Source: an uncultured Pseudomonadota bacterium
Lineage (GTDB): Bacteria; Myxococcota_A; UBA796; JAFGLY01
NCBI GenBank assembly: GCA_937912125.1
Contig: CALDOK010000270.1
Coordinates: 1-44,456, forward strand
DNA: 44,456 nt
Direction: 5' to 3'
Part shown: positions 6,740 through 15,515 of the stretch, one piece after another
How positions within the stretch are numbered: position 1 is the stretch's first letter
Layout: each line of letters begins with the position of its first letter
The notes under the pieces: model-generated
What the model saw: only the letters and a program-made list of their open reading frames with translations
The model's database searches: none
Told to the model about the DNA's origin: nothing
Translations under genes and position numbers: made by a program

Positions 6740-8353
6740 TCACCACAGGGCCCAGATCTCCACGAGCTCGTCCTGGATCTGCGGCTCAGAGAGCCCCCTG
6801 AGGGCGGTGATGGCGGGGATGAAGGTCTCGGCCACCAGCTGGTCGCGATGGAGGACGACGTAGCGGACGCCCCGCTGCTGGGCGCTGGCCTGGAGCTCAT
6901 CCGGGCTCAGCTCGTCGGCCCGCAGGCGGCGCAGGTCGGCCAGCAGGGCCAGGGCAGGGCGGGTGGCGCCGCTGTTCAGGCCGCTGGCCAGCGGCTGCTG
7001 GTGCAGGACCTGCTCGTAGAGGTAGGCGCGGTCGGCGGCCACAGGCAAGTTGATCACCGCCCCGGGCGGGGCCAGGGCCAGGGCCTCGAGGGCCGGGGAG
7101 CGCGGCGCAGGGGTGACGGCCGGGAGATCTGCGGCAGGGGAGATCAGGTGGACCTCGGCCAGCACCAGGAGCACGGCGGCCCCGACGACCCAGGTGGGCA
7201 GCCGGGCCACGGCGCGATCCGCCAGCAGGGCCAGGGCCAGGGCGGGCGCGGCGGCCAGCCTCCACAGCAGGGACAGGCCCGCGAAGCCGGGCAGATCTTC
7301 GACGATCCGGTAGGGCAGCGGCAGGGCCTGGCCGCCGAGATCTACGGGCAAGCCGTTCATCACCAGCACCGGGCCCATGGCCGCCAGCAGCCCCAGCAGC
7401 AGGGTGAGGAGCAGGGCGGCGTCGGGCCCGCGGGGGGCGGGCGCGCTCTGGGAGGCGGGGGGACTGGCCCTGCGGCGCAGGCGGGGCAGGAGGGCGGCGG
7501 CCAGCAAGCCCCAGCCCAGGTAGGCGACGTTGGCGTAGTCCCCGGGGCGGCCCTCGATCCGCGCGAAGTCCGGCGATCGGAAGGGGCCGGGGACGACGAA
7601 GATTCGGGGGTCTGCGGGGCCCAGGGTGCGGCGCAGGCGGTGCAGCTCGTCGCTGGCCTTGATCTGCACCAGGCCGTCCGAGGCCTGGGCCAGGTCCAGG
7701 GTGAAGGCAGCGAAGGGCGCGCAGAGCAGGCCAGCCAGGATCAGGGCGGACAGGCCCCGGCGCAGCCTGGCCGCGAGGGGGACGCCGTCGCCCAGGCCCA
7801 CGCCCAGCAAGCAGGCCGCCATCAGCCAGGCGGCCAGGCCGGTGTACCAGCTGGCGATGGTGGCCACGGCCAGGGCCAGCCCGGCGAGGGCACGCCAGGC
7901 CAGCCCGGGGCGCTGAAGCGCCTGCACCAGGGCCAGGCCCGCCAGGGGCAGCCAGCACAGGGCGAAGGCCTCGCTGGATCCGTTGTTGAGGTGGGCCAGG
8001 AGCAAGGGGGAGCAGGCGAAGGCCGCCCCGGCCAGCCAGCCCCGCCCCCCCAGGCGTCGAGCCAGGGCGTGGGCGGCCAGCCCCGCGGCTGCGGCGTGCA
8101 GCCACGCGGTGAGGTTGTAGGCCAGCACCGGCCCCAGCATCAGCACCAGGGGCGCCGCCAGCAGCGCCCCCAGGGGGTCGGCCACCAGCAGGCGGCCGCC
8201 GTCGGGGTGGTTCAGCAGCTCGGTGGCGATGGGCCAGCGCCCGTCCGCCAGCCCCTGGGCCACCCACCAGTGGGACCACAGGCTGTTCCACACGTCGCTG
8301 CGGGCCGCCCCCACCACCAGCCCGGAGGGCGAGGGGAGCACGGGCGACACCAC
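6740..8353 (-). CDS. GT-C-like polytopic membrane protein (paralog 1)
   Basis: A large inner-membrane protein, 537 residues from the GTG at 8353, with roughly ten hydrophobic segments and a soluble C-terminal domain. It shares the layout of six other proteins here: an early external loop ending in NHPDGG, then a helix pair around FACSPLLLAHLNNGSSEAF, more helices, and a C-terminal soluble part with PGAVINLPVAADRAYLYEQV. This resembles GT-C glycosyltransferases and YfhO-type membrane proteins, but catalytic residues cannot be fixed by eye. The true start is uncertain: the frame stays open upstream and would complete the first transmembrane helix (LPALIYGALALLVVSPVLP), but offers only CTG or ATT codons before the stop of the acidic-protein gene at 8424. 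Translation coupled to that gene from a non-standard start is possible. It lacks the immediately overlapping partner seen with most paralogs. Confidence 0.85.
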   Translation of the reverse strand: MVSPVLPSPSGLVVGAARSDVWNSLWSHWWVAQGLADGRWPIATELLNHPDGGRLLVADPLGALLAAPLVLMLGPVLAYNLTAWLHAAAAGLAAHALARRLGGRGWLAGAAFACSPLLLAHLNNGSSEAFALCWLPLAGLALVQALQRPGLAWRALAGLALAVATIASWYTGLAAWLMAACLLGVGLGDGVPLAARLRRGLSALILAGLLCAPFAAFTLDLAQASDGLVQIKASDELHRLRRTLGPADPRIFVVPGPFRSPDFARIEGRPGDYANVAYLGWGLLAAALLPRLRRRASPPASQSAPAPRGPDAALLLTLLLGLLAAMGPVLVMNGLPVDLGGQALPLPYRIVEDLPGFAGLSLLWRLAAAPALALALLADRAVARLPTWVVGAAVLLVLAEVHLISPAADLPAVTPAPRSPALEALALAPPGAVINLPVAADRAYLYEQVLHQQPLASGLNSGATRPALALLADLRRLRADELSPDELQASAQQRGVRYVVLHRDQLVAETFIPAITALRGLSEPQIQDELVEIWALW

Positions 8354-8423
8354 GAGCAGGGCGAGGGCACCGTAGATCAGGGCCGGCAGGGCCCTGTGTG
8401 GACGAGCGAGGGAGGTGCGAGGC

Positions 8424-8828
8424 CTAGAAATCTTCGTCCAGGTCGTCGATGACGGTGCCGTCGAAGCCCAGGTCTTCGTCGAGCTCTTCGACGCCGAAGG
8501 ACTCCTCGTCGCCGTCGTTCCACTCGATCTCGACGATCTTCTCGATGAGCGTGATCAGATCTCCGCCGGAGAAGTCCTCTAGGTCTTCATCCTCGAGCTC
8601 CTCGAGGAGCAGGTCGAAGAGGCCGTCTTCCAGGTCGCCCTCGTTCTCCATGTAGGCGACGATGTCGCCACCCTGAACCTCGACCTCGCTCTCGTCGGCG
8701 ACGCGCTGCAGGAGCTCGACCAGATCCTGCACCATGGTGGCTGCATCGTCCGACCTGGAGTCGTCGTCGAGGTATTCGTCGATCTGCTCTTCCAGCAGAT
8801 CCCGGTACTCCTGCGGCAGTTCGATCAT
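8424..8828 (-). CDS. Highly acidic small protein, unknown function
   Basis: A 134-residue protein, very rich in Asp and Glu, with no signal peptide or membrane segment. The start at 8828 follows GGAGACACCC, a plausible ribosome-binding site. It looks helical in the first half (LPQEYRDLLEEQIDEYLDDD, MVQDLVELLQRVADE), then has runs such as EELEDEDLEDFSGGD and LIEKIVEIEWNDGDEESFG, and ends in DDLDEDF. I recognise no domain. It precedes the polytopic membrane-protein gene on the same strand, and its stop at 8424-8426 lies about 70 bp ahead of that gene's first GTG, so the two probably share a transcript. It may be an acidic cytosolic partner or adaptor, but this is only inference from composition and context. 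Confidence 0.8.
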   Translation of the reverse strand: MIELPQEYRDLLEEQIDEYLDDDSRSDDAATMVQDLVELLQRVADESEVEVQGGDIVAYMENEGDLEDGLFDLLLEELEDEDLEDFSGGDLITLIEKIVEIEWNDGDEESFGVEELDEDLGFDGTVIDDLDEDF

Positions 8829-9082
8829 GGGTGTCTCCTGTGCCTTGGCGGGGCGGAGAAGGCGTGTTCATCGTGGGGGGCCTGGAACGGCCCTACGCAT
8901 AGCGAAGAAATCCCAGGCGATCAAGCTCGGATGCCACTCTGCGCTCTGGAAGAGCATGAATCCCTTATTGGACCGTCCCACGCCCCTCCCTGGTAGCCTC
9001 TGCGGGCTCGGATACGCTGGAGCGTGGCGAGGAGATAGACGGCTGTCAGGCACGCGGACTCTGCGTGTACAGGAAGCGCTCC
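8829..9082. promoter_or_regulatory. Divergent intergenic region between acidic-protein and SGNH-TPR genes
   Basis: At 254 bp this is the longest divergent gap in the window, and it is visibly less G/C-rich than its surroundings. It should hold promoters for both directions. Promoter-like elements include CATAGC at 8898-8903 and TTATTGGACC near 8967, but no pair fits consensus spacing well enough for a confident call. AGGAAG just before 9083 serves as ribosome-binding site for the plus-strand gene. Confidence 0.4.
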
Positions 9083-11284
9083 ATGGCACCCTCATCCATC
9101 CCCCGTCTCCTCACTCAGACCCTCGGGGGCATGCTGGTGGCGGCGGCTGTGTTGGGGCTGGTGGAGCTGGGCCTGCGCTTGGTAGGGGTTCCGGATGCGG
9201 GGCTCTACGCAGGAGACAGCGGGAGCGTGTGGTGGTTGCGCCCCGATCTGGATCGCGAGGTCCCGGGGCCCGAGGGCGGCGCGCCTTTCAGGGTGCGCAC
9301 CAACGCCCTGGGCCTGCGAGGCCCCATGCCGCCGGAGCAGGGGCCCTGGACCCTGGCCCTGGGCTGCTCCACCACCTTCGGCTGGGGGGTCGAGGAGCAG
9401 CAAGCCTGGCCCGCGGTGCTCGAGGCTCAGCTGCGCGAGCCAGTGGTCAACGGTGGGCAGCCGGGCTGGTCCACACACCAGGCCGTCGCCGTGGCGGATC
9501 GCTGGCTCTCCCTCGAGCCCAGCCGCGTGATCCTCGCCTTCATCGTGCGGGACGCCCAGCGGGCGGCGCGGCCCGATCACCTGGCCCGACCCATGCCCTG
9601 GCCGTGGCGCAGCCAGATCGGCCGCGGGCTGCTGGCCCTACTGAGCAGCGCGGGTACGGCGCAGCTCAGCGGCGGCGAGCCTCGGGTGGCCCCGGAGCGC
9701 TTCGCCGAGAACCTGCGCGCCCTGGTGGCGATGGCGGGGGACGCCGAGGTGCTGCTGCTGGCCTTTCCCCAGCAGTACCCCAGCAAGGCCCACCGCCAGG
9801 CCATGCACAGCGTGGGCCCTCGGGTGCTCGAGCCGTCGCTGCCCCCCGAGGACTTCTTCCCTACGGATGACCTGCACCTGACCGCGAGTGGGCACCGTGT
9901 GCTGGCAGCGGCCATCGCCGCCGAGCTGGCGGGTGGCCCTGTACACGGCCCTCCGCGGGGAGATCCGGCCGGCCTCCTGGAGCAGGTGGATCAGGCCCAG
10001 CGCCTGGTCCAGCTGGGCCAGCCCGAGCAGGCCGAGGCCCTGTTCCTGGCCACCATCCAGGCCCTCGAGGGCAGCGTCGATCCAGACGACATCATGGCCC
10101 GGCGACGAGCCCTGGATCGCCTGGGACGCCTGTACATCGAGCTGGGTCGTCACACCGAGGCCCAGGCGGTGCTCGAGCAGGCCCTCGCCGGGCTGGCCGA
10201 GGCCAACCGCGACGCCCGGGAGCCCTGGGGCTGTCCCTACCAGTCCTTGGGGGTGCTCTACGCCCGGATGGGGCAGCCGGGGCTGGCCTCGACCCAGCTG
10301 TACCTGGCCGCGGACATCGAGCAGGGCAACGGGCGCACCCAGCTGGACGCGGCCCTGAACGCCCTGTCCGCCGGCGACAGCGTCAGCGCCCACCGCTTCC
10401 TGTCGCGGCTGCTGGAGCCCCCCTCGGCCACCCCTGGGAGCGGCGTGGCCCAGCCCCCTCTGGACCGGAACCAGATCCTGGCCTTGCAGGGCTTCGCCCT
10501 GTTGCTGGATCGGGATCTGGACGGCGCGGCGGCCCTGTTCGCCAGCGTCCAGCCCCCAGAAGCCTCCTCCACCCTGGGCCTGGCCCACGTGGACATCGCG
10601 CGGCGAGACTACGCCGGCGCCACGGCCAAGCTGGACGCCGTGGTCGCCCAGCTGGACGTCGCGGTGGATCACGAGGGTGACGCGCTGCTGCTGGATCCCC
10701 ACCGGCTACGCGAGCGCTACCTCTGGGAGATGACCCTGCTGGGTCAGGCCTGGGTCCACGCCAACCAAGGCCAGCAGCAGGCCGCCCTGGAGCGCTACGA
10801 TCAGGTGCTGGCCCGGTGCCCCGACCACCTGCTGGCCCTGCTGGGGCGCGGCAACGCCCTGACCTGGCTTGGCCAGCTGGATCAAGCCCTGGCGCTGTTC
10901 GAGGGCGCCCTCGAGCGCTACCCGGACAACCCCTTCCTGCTGTCCGAGCTGGCGGTGGTGCAGCTGCAGCTGGACCAGCCCGAGGCCGCGGAGCGCAACC
11001 TGCAGGCTGCCCTGGAGCATGCCGACGGCCGCTACACCTGCCCCCACGAGGGCCTGGGCCTGCTCTACCTGCAGCGAGGTGAGACCGCGCGCGCCAGCGC
11101 CAGCTTCGAGAAGGCCATCGCGCTGGACCCGGACATCGAGTTCCGCAAGTACAACGGCCTGGCCCGCATCCGCATCGCCGAGGGGCGGCTGGACGAGGCC
11201 CGCGATCTGCTGCGCAAGTCCATCGCGAACTACCCCCACGACGCTGAGGCCGGCCGCTTGCTCGAGGAGATCGAGGGGCGCTAG
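9083..11284 (+). CDS. Membrane-anchored SGNH-fold protein fused to a long TPR domain
   Basis: A 733-residue protein starting at the ATG at 9083, preceded by AGGAAG; a GTG six codons upstream is less likely. Residues ~5-35 are a hydrophobic anchor. The SGNH domain (about 70-295) shows block I LALGCSTTFGWGV, block II VVNGGQPGWSTHQ and block V DDLHLTASGH; block III is atypical (AFIVRDAQ, no GxND). Residues ~300-733 are TPR repeats. Two stretches start with a distinctive Cys-Pro motif: CPYQSLGVLYARMGQ near residue 384 and CPHEGLGLLYLQRGE near 653. The second opens an ~80-residue C-terminal module also present in the lipoproteins at 15508, 23643 and 32299. The gene converges exactly on the next SGNH gene: their stop codons share CTAG at 11281-11284. 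Confidence 0.9.
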   Translation: MAPSSIPRLLTQTLGGMLVAAAVLGLVELGLRLVGVPDAGLYAGDSGSVWWLRPDLDREVPGPEGGAPFRVRTNALGLRGPMPPEQGPWTLALGCSTTFGWGVEEQQAWPAVLEAQLREPVVNGGQPGWSTHQAVAVADRWLSLEPSRVILAFIVRDAQRAARPDHLARPMPWPWRSQIGRGLLALLSSAGTAQLSGGEPRVAPERFAENLRALVAMAGDAEVLLLAFPQQYPSKAHRQAMHSVGPRVLEPSLPPEDFFPTDDLHLTASGHRVLAAAIAAELAGGPVHGPPRGDPAGLLEQVDQAQRLVQLGQPEQAEALFLATIQALEGSVDPDDIMARRRALDRLGRLYIELGRHTEAQAVLEQALAGLAEANRDAREPWGCPYQSLGVLYARMGQPGLASTQLYLAADIEQGNGRTQLDAALNALSAGDSVSAHRFLSRLLEPPSATPGSGVAQPPLDRNQILALQGFALLLDRDLDGAAALFASVQPPEASSTLGLAHVDIARRDYAGATAKLDAVVAQLDVAVDHEGDALLLDPHRLRERYLWEMTLLGQAWVHANQGQQQAALERYDQVLARCPDHLLALLGRGNALTWLGQLDQALALFEGALERYPDNPFLLSELAVVQLQLDQPEAAERNLQAALEHADGRYTCPHEGLGLLYLQRGETARASASFEKAIALDPDIEFRKYNGLARIRIAEGRLDEARDLLRKSIANYPHDAEAGRLLEEIEGR

Positions 11285-12660
11285 TCGCTGTCGATCATGG
11301 CCGCGTGGAAGGCCTCGGCGATGATCTGGACACCCTGCTCGCGCTCAGGGTGGCAGAAGTCCACGAAGAGCGTGTCGCCGGGGATGCCGTCGGGGGCGGC
11401 GCGGTCGAAGGCGGCGCGCACGTCCGCGCAGCCCACGTGGGGGTGGGCCTGGCAGCTCGCCTGCAGCACGCCGATCAGCTCGCTGGTGGTGCGGCGGCCT
11501 AGCCGGTCGTGGTCCACCGCCAGCTGCAGCAGGGCCTTGGCCCGGGCGGGTTGGCCCAGGGCCAGCTGGGCTTCGCCCGCCAGCCAGAGGGCGCGGGCAT
11601 GGCCGGGGGCCAGGGTCAGGGCCTGCTCGGCCAGGGTCAGGGCCTGCTCGGGGCGGTCGTGCTCGGCGTGGTCGCTGGCGCCCCGGACCAGATCGGCCAG
11701 GCGCTGCTGCTGGGAAGGGTCCAGGCTGCCCGAGGCATCGCCCAGCCCTGGAGGGGTCCGCAGGTTGACGGCGGGCAAGCCCAGCCAGACGGGGATCCCG
11801 GCGTCGTCGGCCTGCTCGATGACCTCCTCGATCCCGTGGGCGAAGCCGTCGACCACGCGCTGGTAGCCCGGATCGAGCCTGGGGCCACCTGCGCTGGGGG
11901 CCTGGCCGCCTTCGGCGCGCTGGGCGTCGAGGGACCGAGCGATGCAGGCCTGCTGCGCGTCCACCATGGCGGGGGCGTCCGGCGGGGTCCAGCCCTGCAG
12001 CGCGCGCCAGCGGTCTCGGGCCCAGCGCAGGGTGATCAGGCGATTGCCCAGCCGGGCCAGGCCCCGGCCGTAGGGGTCGGTACACTCCCGCAGCAGCTGA
12101 CCCTGGATCTCGTTGTTGCCGGCGTAGATCAGCAGGGCGTCGGCCCCCAGGTCGATGGCCTCGCGAGCCATGCGGGGGAAGGAGCTGGAGTCCATGCCCG
12201 CCACGCCGGCGTTGATGACGCGCACGGGGCGCCCGCGCCAGCCGCCGTCGGCGAACAGCCCCTCGAGGCGCTGGGGGAAGCCTCGCTCTTCGAGCTCGTA
12301 GGGGATGCCCTGGGTGGTGGAACCTCCCAGGGCGAAGACCAGGGCCTGGTCGGGCGGGTCCACCGGGAAGTTCTGATCGTGGAAGCCCCGGGGCACCAGG
12401 GCTGGGTTGGATCGGGCCCAGGGCAGGCCGTCGGTGCTGCGCCCGCGCTCGAACCAGGGACCCAGCACCCGGTCCCGCTGGGCCACGTAGTAGCGGTGGG
12501 CGAAGCCCTGGGTGGCCTGGATCTCGGCGATGGAGCTGCCCTGCCAGCCCGAAGCGCGCAGGCCGAGCTCCGCCGCGAGCAGCAGCAGCGTGACCGGCAG
12601 CAGCGAGAAGACCAGCCGCCGTATCCAGGCGCGCCGCGGGGGAGGGGAGGACGAGGGCAT
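11281..12660 (-). CDS. Membrane-anchored SGNH-fold protein with internal TPR insert
   Basis: A 459-residue protein with an Arg-rich N-terminus and one hydrophobic segment (residues ~14-32), hence membrane anchored with a periplasmic domain. All SGNH blocks are present: VFALGGSTTQG (Ser near 112), VINAGVAGMDSSS, LLIYAGNNE and a block V-like VDFCHPE near the C-terminus. Between blocks III and V sits a TPR-like insertion (EQALTLAEQALTLAPGHARA, then GEAQLALGQPARAKALLQLA), the same arrangement as in the SGNH protein at 4098. Family knowledge suggests an esterase or O-acyl transfer role on an envelope substrate, but specificity is unknown. It is divergent from the membrane-methyltransferase fusion gene across only 83 bp and shares its stop bases with the convergent gene at 9083. 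Confidence 0.9.
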   Translation of the reverse strand: MPSSSPPPRRAWIRRLVFSLLPVTLLLLAAELGLRASGWQGSSIAEIQATQGFAHRYYVAQRDRVLGPWFERGRSTDGLPWARSNPALVPRGFHDQNFPVDPPDQALVFALGGSTTQGIPYELEERGFPQRLEGLFADGGWRGRPVRVINAGVAGMDSSSFPRMAREAIDLGADALLIYAGNNEIQGQLLRECTDPYGRGLARLGNRLITLRWARDRWRALQGWTPPDAPAMVDAQQACIARSLDAQRAEGGQAPSAGGPRLDPGYQRVVDGFAHGIEEVIEQADDAGIPVWLGLPAVNLRTPPGLGDASGSLDPSQQQRLADLVRGASDHAEHDRPEQALTLAEQALTLAPGHARALWLAGEAQLALGQPARAKALLQLAVDHDRLGRRTTSELIGVLQASCQAHPHVGCADVRAAFDRAAPDGIPGDTLFVDFCHPEREQGVQIIAEAFHAAMIDSD

Positions 12661-12743
12661 GGCTGGGAACTAACCATCGCTTCGGGGGCCCGCCCGGGCG
12701 ACGGGGTCGGCCCTCGGATAGCCTCTCCTCGAGGAATCCCTCC

Positions 12744-15488
12744 GTGAACCAGCCCGACCCCCGCCCTGGCCGCCTCCCGCGCCTGCTGGCCTCGCCTCTC
12801 GAGGCCGTGGCGGTGTTCCTGGGCTTCCTGGCGGTGGCCTGCCTGATCACGGCGCCTTTGGCCCTGGATCTCGACGGGCTGTTCCTGGCGGGCAAGTTCC
12901 AGTGGTCCCACGCCTGGGCCATGGAGATGCTCGGGGACGCCCTGCGCGGCGGCGACAGCTTCCAGCTGCAGCAGATGGAGCTGCCCCCCGAGCTGCGCTC
13001 GCCGCTGCTGCGGGGGCTGCCGGGGCCCTACACCCTGCACACGGAGCTGCTGAACTGGCCCGAGGGCGGCACCATCGTCTTTTTGGCCTGGTTCCACATC
13101 CTGCTGGGCACGCTGCTGCGGGACGTCCTGCCCACGGTGGGGGCCTTCAACGGGGCCCTGCTGCTCACCCTGGCCTTGGCGCCCACCTCGGCCTGGCTGC
13201 TGGCCCGTCGCCTGGGCGCCGGGCGTCCCGGGGCCCTGCTGGGGGGGCTGGTCTTCGGCTTCAACCCCTACGTGCTGGGGGTGCTGGCCAACGGCCAGGT
13301 GGCCAAGGTGAACCACGCCTGGCTGGCCGTCGTGGCGCTGCTGGCCTGGGAGCTGTGCCGCCACCGCCGCGCCTGGGCCATCCCGGCCCTGTGGGTGACG
13401 GCCACCATCTGCCTGCTCACCAGCCCTTACTACTACGTGTTCGCGGCCCTGCTGGGCGCGGGCATGGCGGCGTGGGGCCTGGTGGTCCAGCCCGGCTGGC
13501 GGGAGCGGGCGACGCTGGCGGGCATGCTGCTGCTGGCGGGCGTCGGGATGCTGGCCCTGCACCTGCCCGTCTTCGAGCACCTGGGCACCCGGGAGGGCGG
13601 GCTGCTCTCCCCCTCCACCATCGGGTCCGACACCAGCGTCTACGAGCTGTCCGCCAGCCTGGGCACGCTGCTGCTGCCCCGACAGCTGAGCTACCCCGGG
13701 GGCGTGCTCATCCCCGGCGAGACCCACGTGGCCTACCTTGGCCTGGCCACCCTGCTGCTGGCGGGGCTGGCCACATGGGCCCGGCGGGACCGGGCGGTGT
13801 GGGGCTGGTGGCTGGTGGCCGTGGCCTTCGCTCTGCTGGCCATGGGCCGCAGCGCGACCGTAGGAGGAGCCAGCGTGCCCATGCCCCTGGGGCTGCTGGC
13901 GGGCTTGTTGCCGCCGCTGCGGGCGCTGATCTTCGTCTACCGGGGCGCGGTGGTGGTGAACCTGGCCCTGGCCATGGTGCTGGCCCTGGGGCTCGGGGCG
14001 CTGGCGGTGCGGCTGGGCGCCCGGCGCTGGCTGCTGTGGGCGGCCCCTGCCGCGCTGGCCCTGGATCTGCTGGTGATCTCCCCTGCGCCCTTCCCCATGC
14101 CGGTGGAGCGCCTCGTCGTGCCGCGGGTCTACCAGGAGCTGGCCCGGGACCCCCGCGCCTTCGGCATCGTGGAGTTTCCCTGCGATCTCGAGGGCCTCGA
14201 GGTCCACGGCGCGGCCTACACCCAGGCGCTCACGGATCTCAACCAGCGGCAGATCTTCTGGCAGGCCTTCCACCGCAAGGGCCTGGGCATGGTGGACAAG
14301 GGCAACAACCACCGGGCCCTGTTCCAGCAGCCCATGCTGCGGGATCTGGTGCGGGTGCTGGCGGGCCAGGACCCCCGCGAGCCAGAGGGCCTGGACGACT
14401 CCCTGCGCTGGCTGCGGCAGGCGCGCTTCGAGCTGCTGATCCTGCACGAGGGGGCGCTGCCTCCGGCCACGGCTCCGGCGGTGCGGGCCTGGCTGGACGA
14501 GCGCTTGGGAGAGCCAGAGCGCTACGAGCAGGACGCCATCGCGGTCTACGATCTGGCCAGGGCGATCCCCACGACCAGGGCCGCTCCGCCTCCGGCACAG
14601 GACCCTGGTGAGCAGGCCTTCGCCGCGGCCGTGGCCGCCATGCAGGGCTTCCTGCGCAGCGGGGATGCGGCCCTGCTGGACCAGGCCGAAGCTGGCCTGG
14701 AGCAAGGCGCTCAGGTCGGCTCCCCCACGGATCGGCACCGGGCGGTGCTGCTGGGGGCCGCGCTGCGGGTGCTGCGGGGCCAGCCCCATGGCCTGATCGC
14801 CGAGGATCAGCGCATGGCCTTGGCCTTCCTGCTGCCCGCGGCCGACGACACCCAGCGCCTGGCCGCCGCCCTGCGCGCCGCGGCGGGCAGCAAGGACGAG
14901 AGCGTGGTGTACCGGCAGCTGCTGGGGGGCAAGTTCTGCGCGCAGCAGTCCTGCCCTACCCGCGACGACGATCTGGGCCACATCCTGGCCGCTGTGGGTG
15001 TGCCCTTGAGGCCGGGCATGGTGGTGGCCGACATCGGCTCCGGGGTGGGCTCCGTGAGCGTGGCCCTGGCCCGGGAGCTGGGTCCCGACGGCCTGGTCTA
15101 CGCGGTGGACGTCGATCCCGGGGTGATCGCCTTCATGGAGCAGGCCCTGCCCGGGCTGCCCGAGGGGTCCCGGGTGCGCCCGGTGCGCTCGGCGCCTGGG
15201 GACATCTCCGTGCCCGCAGGGTCGTTGGATCTGGCCCTGGCCAACGGGGTGGAGTTCCTGCCCATGGAGTACACCCCCCACGGGGCGGGGGGGCAGTGGG
15301 TGGACCCCTTCCTGGCCAGCATCGCCCAGGCCCTGCGCCCGGGCGGCGTGCTGGTGATCCGCAGCGACCACGAGCGCGCCTGGCTGGTCAACCGCCTGGG
15401 CGACGCTGGGCTGGAGCTGCAGCAGCGGGTCGAGCCCCCGGCGGACACCAGCGCGGACAACAGCTGGATCTATGCGTTCAGGAGCTAG
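12744..15488 (+). CDS. Polytopic GT-C-like membrane protein fused to a SAM methyltransferase
   Basis: A 914-residue fusion. GTG start at 12744 with GAGGA eight bases upstream. Residues ~1-455 form about eleven to thirteen hydrophobic segments with the early loop ending NWPEGG and a later FGFNPYVLGVLANGQ. A soluble domain (about 455-620) includes FGIVEFPCDLEG and NQRQIFWQAFHRKGLGMVDK near residue 500, almost identical to the membrane protein at 28014. After a helical linker comes a class I methyltransferase domain (about 720-914), with motif I VVADIGSGVGSVSVALAREL at residue ~760, then VYAVDVDPG, and ALRPGGVLVIRSD. In most GT-C proteins the soluble C-terminal part faces the periplasm, which would place the methyltransferase outside the cytoplasm; I cannot settle the topology by eye. 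The same two functions are separate neighbours at 17766-21211. Confidence 0.92.
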   Translation: MNQPDPRPGRLPRLLASPLEAVAVFLGFLAVACLITAPLALDLDGLFLAGKFQWSHAWAMEMLGDALRGGDSFQLQQMELPPELRSPLLRGLPGPYTLHTELLNWPEGGTIVFLAWFHILLGTLLRDVLPTVGAFNGALLLTLALAPTSAWLLARRLGAGRPGALLGGLVFGFNPYVLGVLANGQVAKVNHAWLAVVALLAWELCRHRRAWAIPALWVTATICLLTSPYYYVFAALLGAGMAAWGLVVQPGWRERATLAGMLLLAGVGMLALHLPVFEHLGTREGGLLSPSTIGSDTSVYELSASLGTLLLPRQLSYPGGVLIPGETHVAYLGLATLLLAGLATWARRDRAVWGWWLVAVAFALLAMGRSATVGGASVPMPLGLLAGLLPPLRALIFVYRGAVVVNLALAMVLALGLGALAVRLGARRWLLWAAPAALALDLLVISPAPFPMPVERLVVPRVYQELARDPRAFGIVEFPCDLEGLEVHGAAYTQALTDLNQRQIFWQAFHRKGLGMVDKGNNHRALFQQPMLRDLVRVLAGQDPREPEGLDDSLRWLRQARFELLILHEGALPPATAPAVRAWLDERLGEPERYEQDAIAVYDLARAIPTTRAAPPPAQDPGEQAFAAAVAAMQGFLRSGDAALLDQAEAGLEQGAQVGSPTDRHRAVLLGAALRVLRGQPHGLIAEDQRMALAFLLPAADDTQRLAAALRAAAGSKDESVVYRQLLGGKFCAQQSCPTRDDDLGHILAAVGVPLRPGMVVADIGSGVGSVSVALARELGPDGLVYAVDVDPGVIAFMEQALPGLPEGSRVRPVRSAPGDISVPAGSLDLALANGVEFLPMEYTPHGAGGQWVDPFLASIAQALRPGGVLVIRSDHERAWLVNRLGDAGLELQQRVEPPADTSADNSWIYAFRS

Positions 15489-15498
15489 GGCCGCGTGA

Positions 15499-15515
15499 AG
15501 CCCTGCCCTAGGGCT
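15499..15515. terminator. Small hairpin between convergent genes
   Basis: AGCCCT (15499-15504) and AGGGCT (15510-15515) form a 6-bp stem with a 5-base loop, between and overlapping the stop codons of the genes ending at 15488 and 15508. It lacks a T-run on either side, so it is at best a weak bidirectional terminator. Confidence 0.35.

Noticed and set aside
12129..15371. Long minus-strand frame of over 1,000 codons
   Set aside because: Gln/Gly/His-rich shadow of the membrane-methyltransferase fusion; no start context or domain.
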